The notes under the pieces were generated by a model. It was not told the DNA's origin and did no database searches. It saw nothing but the letters and a program-made list of their open reading frames with translations. Shown piece after piece: positions 7,405-8,025 of a stretch of DNA of 8,025 bases. Each line of letters starts with the position of its first letter. Within the stretch, counting starts at the first letter, position 1. Where the stretch lies: the NCBI GenBank assembly GCA_900754445.1, contig CAAECW010000122.1, forward strand, positions 1 through 8,025, in the 5' to 3' direction. The position numbers and the translations under genes are program-made. The stretch is from an uncultured Collinsella sp. (GTDB lineage: Bacteria; Actinomycetota; Coriobacteriia; Coriobacteriales; Coriobacteriaceae).

Positions 7405-7721
7405 TCAAACTCGACCTCATCCATCTGATCGAGTTCGTCCTGGCCCACACCCAACTCTGCCATAACATCAGATAGGGAAACGAGTTCATCATCGCTTGTC
7501 GCAGCCGTCCTCTTAAGGGCCAACGTCAACAAGGCGAGGTCCTCCTCCGCCTGCTTCGCCTCCCTGTATTCATCGGGCGTCACAATAACGAATGCCGGCT
7601 TATTGTGTTTAAGGACCACAACGGGATTATCGTCCCCAACCTTCGAAAAAGCAGCCGAACCCTTACCGTGACTGAAATCGCTGATGGGAACAAGATTGTC
7701 GAGCATCTTTAAAGCAGGCAT
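7401..7721 (-). CDS. Phd/YefM-family antitoxin
   Basis: A 106-residue acidic protein starting at ATG 7721, five bases after a clear GGAGG. A TTG four codons upstream overlaps that site and is less likely. Seen: LVPISDFSHGKGSAAFSKV (10-28), NPVVVLKHNKPAFVIVTPDEY (32-52) and a helix EAKQAEEDLALLTLALKR (54-71). This is the Phd/YefM DNA-binding fold with its typical strand 'V(V)VLKHNKPAFVIV' and following helix. The acidic C-terminal third (DELDQMDEVEFE) is the expected toxin-binding, protease-sensitive tail. The gene is first in a two-gene operon and its stop overlaps the toxin start by four bases. Family knowledge: it neutralises the toxin and represses its own promoter, alone and with the toxin. 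The pair may stabilise the local region or act in stress or phage response. Confidence 0.9.
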   Translation of the reverse strand: MPALKMLDNLVPISDFSHGKGSAAFSKVGDDNPVVVLKHNKPAFVIVTPDEYREAKQAEEDLALLTLALKRTAATSDDELVSLSDVMAELGVGQDELDQMDEVEFE

Positions 7722-7726
7722 CGAGA

Positions 7727-7731
7727 CCTCC
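7727..7731 (-). promoter_or_regulatory. Ribosome binding site of the antitoxin gene
   Basis: GGAGG with a five-base spacer to ATG 7721. It decides between this ATG and the TTG at 7733, which would place the ribosome binding site inside the coding sequence. Confidence 0.82.
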
Positions 7732-7747
7732 AAATATAAAGTCTTTT

Positions 7748-7768
7748 ATGCATTCATTTTAGCATGCA
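7748..7768 (-). promoter_or_regulatory. Candidate promoter and operator of the toxin-antitoxin operon
   Basis: On the minus strand TGCTAAAAT (7764-7756) is an extended -10 element. It would start transcription about 28 bases before the antitoxin ATG. The -35 region is weak (GATTGC at 17-bp spacing). Two six-base palindromes, ATGCAT (7748-7753) and GCATGC (7762-7767), flank the -10 core, and TGCAT/ATGCA pair as an inverted repeat across it. Phd/YefM antitoxins are known to bind short palindromes overlapping their own promoters, so autoregulation here is a reasonable inference. Confidence 0.5.
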
Positions 7769-7863
7769 GAAAATACCAGCAATCACGGAATGGTGACACG
7801 GACGAGGCATCGCTTTCCACCAACCGTTGATCATCGACCGAGCAAAATATCCCGCCAAGAGAT

Positions 7864-7929
7864 CGAGCGAGGATTCCGTCCTTCGAAGAGGGCCGTATTG
7901 GCCTCCTCGCGGGACGAAATTCTCGCTCG
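7864..7929. repeat. Long imperfect inverted repeat (about 30-bp arms)
   Basis: The arm at 7864-7894 (beginning CGAGCGAG, ending GGCC) is closely matched by the reverse complement of 7900-7929, with five base differences, mostly transitions, and one bulged base. The loop is five bases (7895-7899). Neither strand has a good T run after the stem, so it is a poor intrinsic terminator. The open frames crossing it on both strands look like by-products of the palindrome. It could be a REP-like dispersed repeat, a recombination or attachment structure, or an RNA hairpin. Confidence 0.6.
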
Positions 7930-7970
7930 TTCGTTTCAGCTGTGTTTCGTCAAGAGGATTTGAGCAAAAA

Positions 7971-8025
7971 GAGCATCGGAAATTGAGCGGCCTGAGCATC
8001 GGAAGCGCGCACGCTTTTTGAGCGG
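7971..8025. repeat. Short interleaved direct repeats at the right edge
   Basis: GAGCATCGGAA occurs at 7971-7981 and 7994-8004, and TTGAGCGG at 7983-7990 and 8018-8025, alternating so that two units of unequal length follow one another. A further TGAGC precedes them at 7961-7965. The array continues to, and may extend past, the window edge. No gene is evident in 7769-8025 apart from these repeats and the hairpin at 7864-7929. Confidence 0.55.

Noticed and set aside
7048..7428. A 126-codon plus-strand frame opposite the toxin
   Set aside because: It is antisense to the RelE/ParE-like gene, which has a clear family pattern, a start coupled to the antitoxin and a downstream terminator.
7719..7733. 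TTG 7733 as the antitoxin start
   Set aside because: The GGAGG at 7727-7731 is correctly placed for ATG 7721 and would lie inside the coding sequence if TTG were used.
7754..7999. An 81-codon minus-strand frame upstream of the antitoxin
   Set aside because: It crosses the long palindrome at 7864-7929, starts inside the direct repeats, overlaps the toxin-antitoxin promoter and has no clear ribosome binding site or recognisable domain.
7971..8025. A CRISPR array
   Set aside because: The repeated words are only 8-11 bases and alternate. There are no 25-35-base repeats with uniform spacers and no cas gene in the window.

Overview
The window looks like a piece of a GC-rich, Gram-positive gut-type genome. 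A Collinsella-like member of the Coriobacteriia (Actinomycetota) is my best guess. It rests on the secreted multi-module mucin-type glycosidase with FIVAR repeats, the IPNTGD-type sorting motif and the codon use; there is no rRNA or other phylogenetic marker to confirm it.

Positions 1-6355, minus strand, are a single gene cut by the left edge. It encodes a cell-surface glycoside hydrolase of family 31 of more than 2,100 residues. In order it has a signal peptide, the GH31 N-terminal sandwich, the catalytic barrel with candidate nucleophile D480 and acid/base D531, the C-terminal sandwich, a DUF5110-like region, fibronectin III, discoidin/CBM32-like, dockerin-like and cohesin-like modules, a second discoidin-like domain, a Big-like domain, FIVAR, a third discoidin-like domain, two more FIVARs, a Ser-Gly-Asn linker and an IPNTGD sortase motif. 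The opening sequence and domain set point to the alpha-N-acetylgalactosaminidase branch of GH31, that is, mucin O-glycan foraging. Only the membrane anchor and tail are missing.

Positions 6356-7053 hold no convincing gene and are visibly richer in A+T. They contain the glycosidase ribosome binding site, an eight-base G:C homopolymer, short direct and inverted repeats that could be regulator sites, a 203-bp element bounded by 29-bp inverted repeats, and a strong minus-strand terminator.

Positions 7054-7721, minus strand, are a two-gene type II toxin-antitoxin operon: a Phd/YefM-like antitoxin followed by a RelE/ParE-like toxin, overlapping by four bases. A candidate promoter with overlapping palindromes lies upstream and the terminator at 6963-6997 lies downstream.

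Positions 7769-8025 hold no convincing gene, but contain a long imperfect hairpin at 7864-7929 and short direct repeats at the right edge. The toxin-antitoxin pair is thus flanked on both sides by repeat-rich, non-coding DNA, consistent with a small accessory islet upstream of the glycosidase. No functional link between the toxin-antitoxin pair and the glycosidase is visible.
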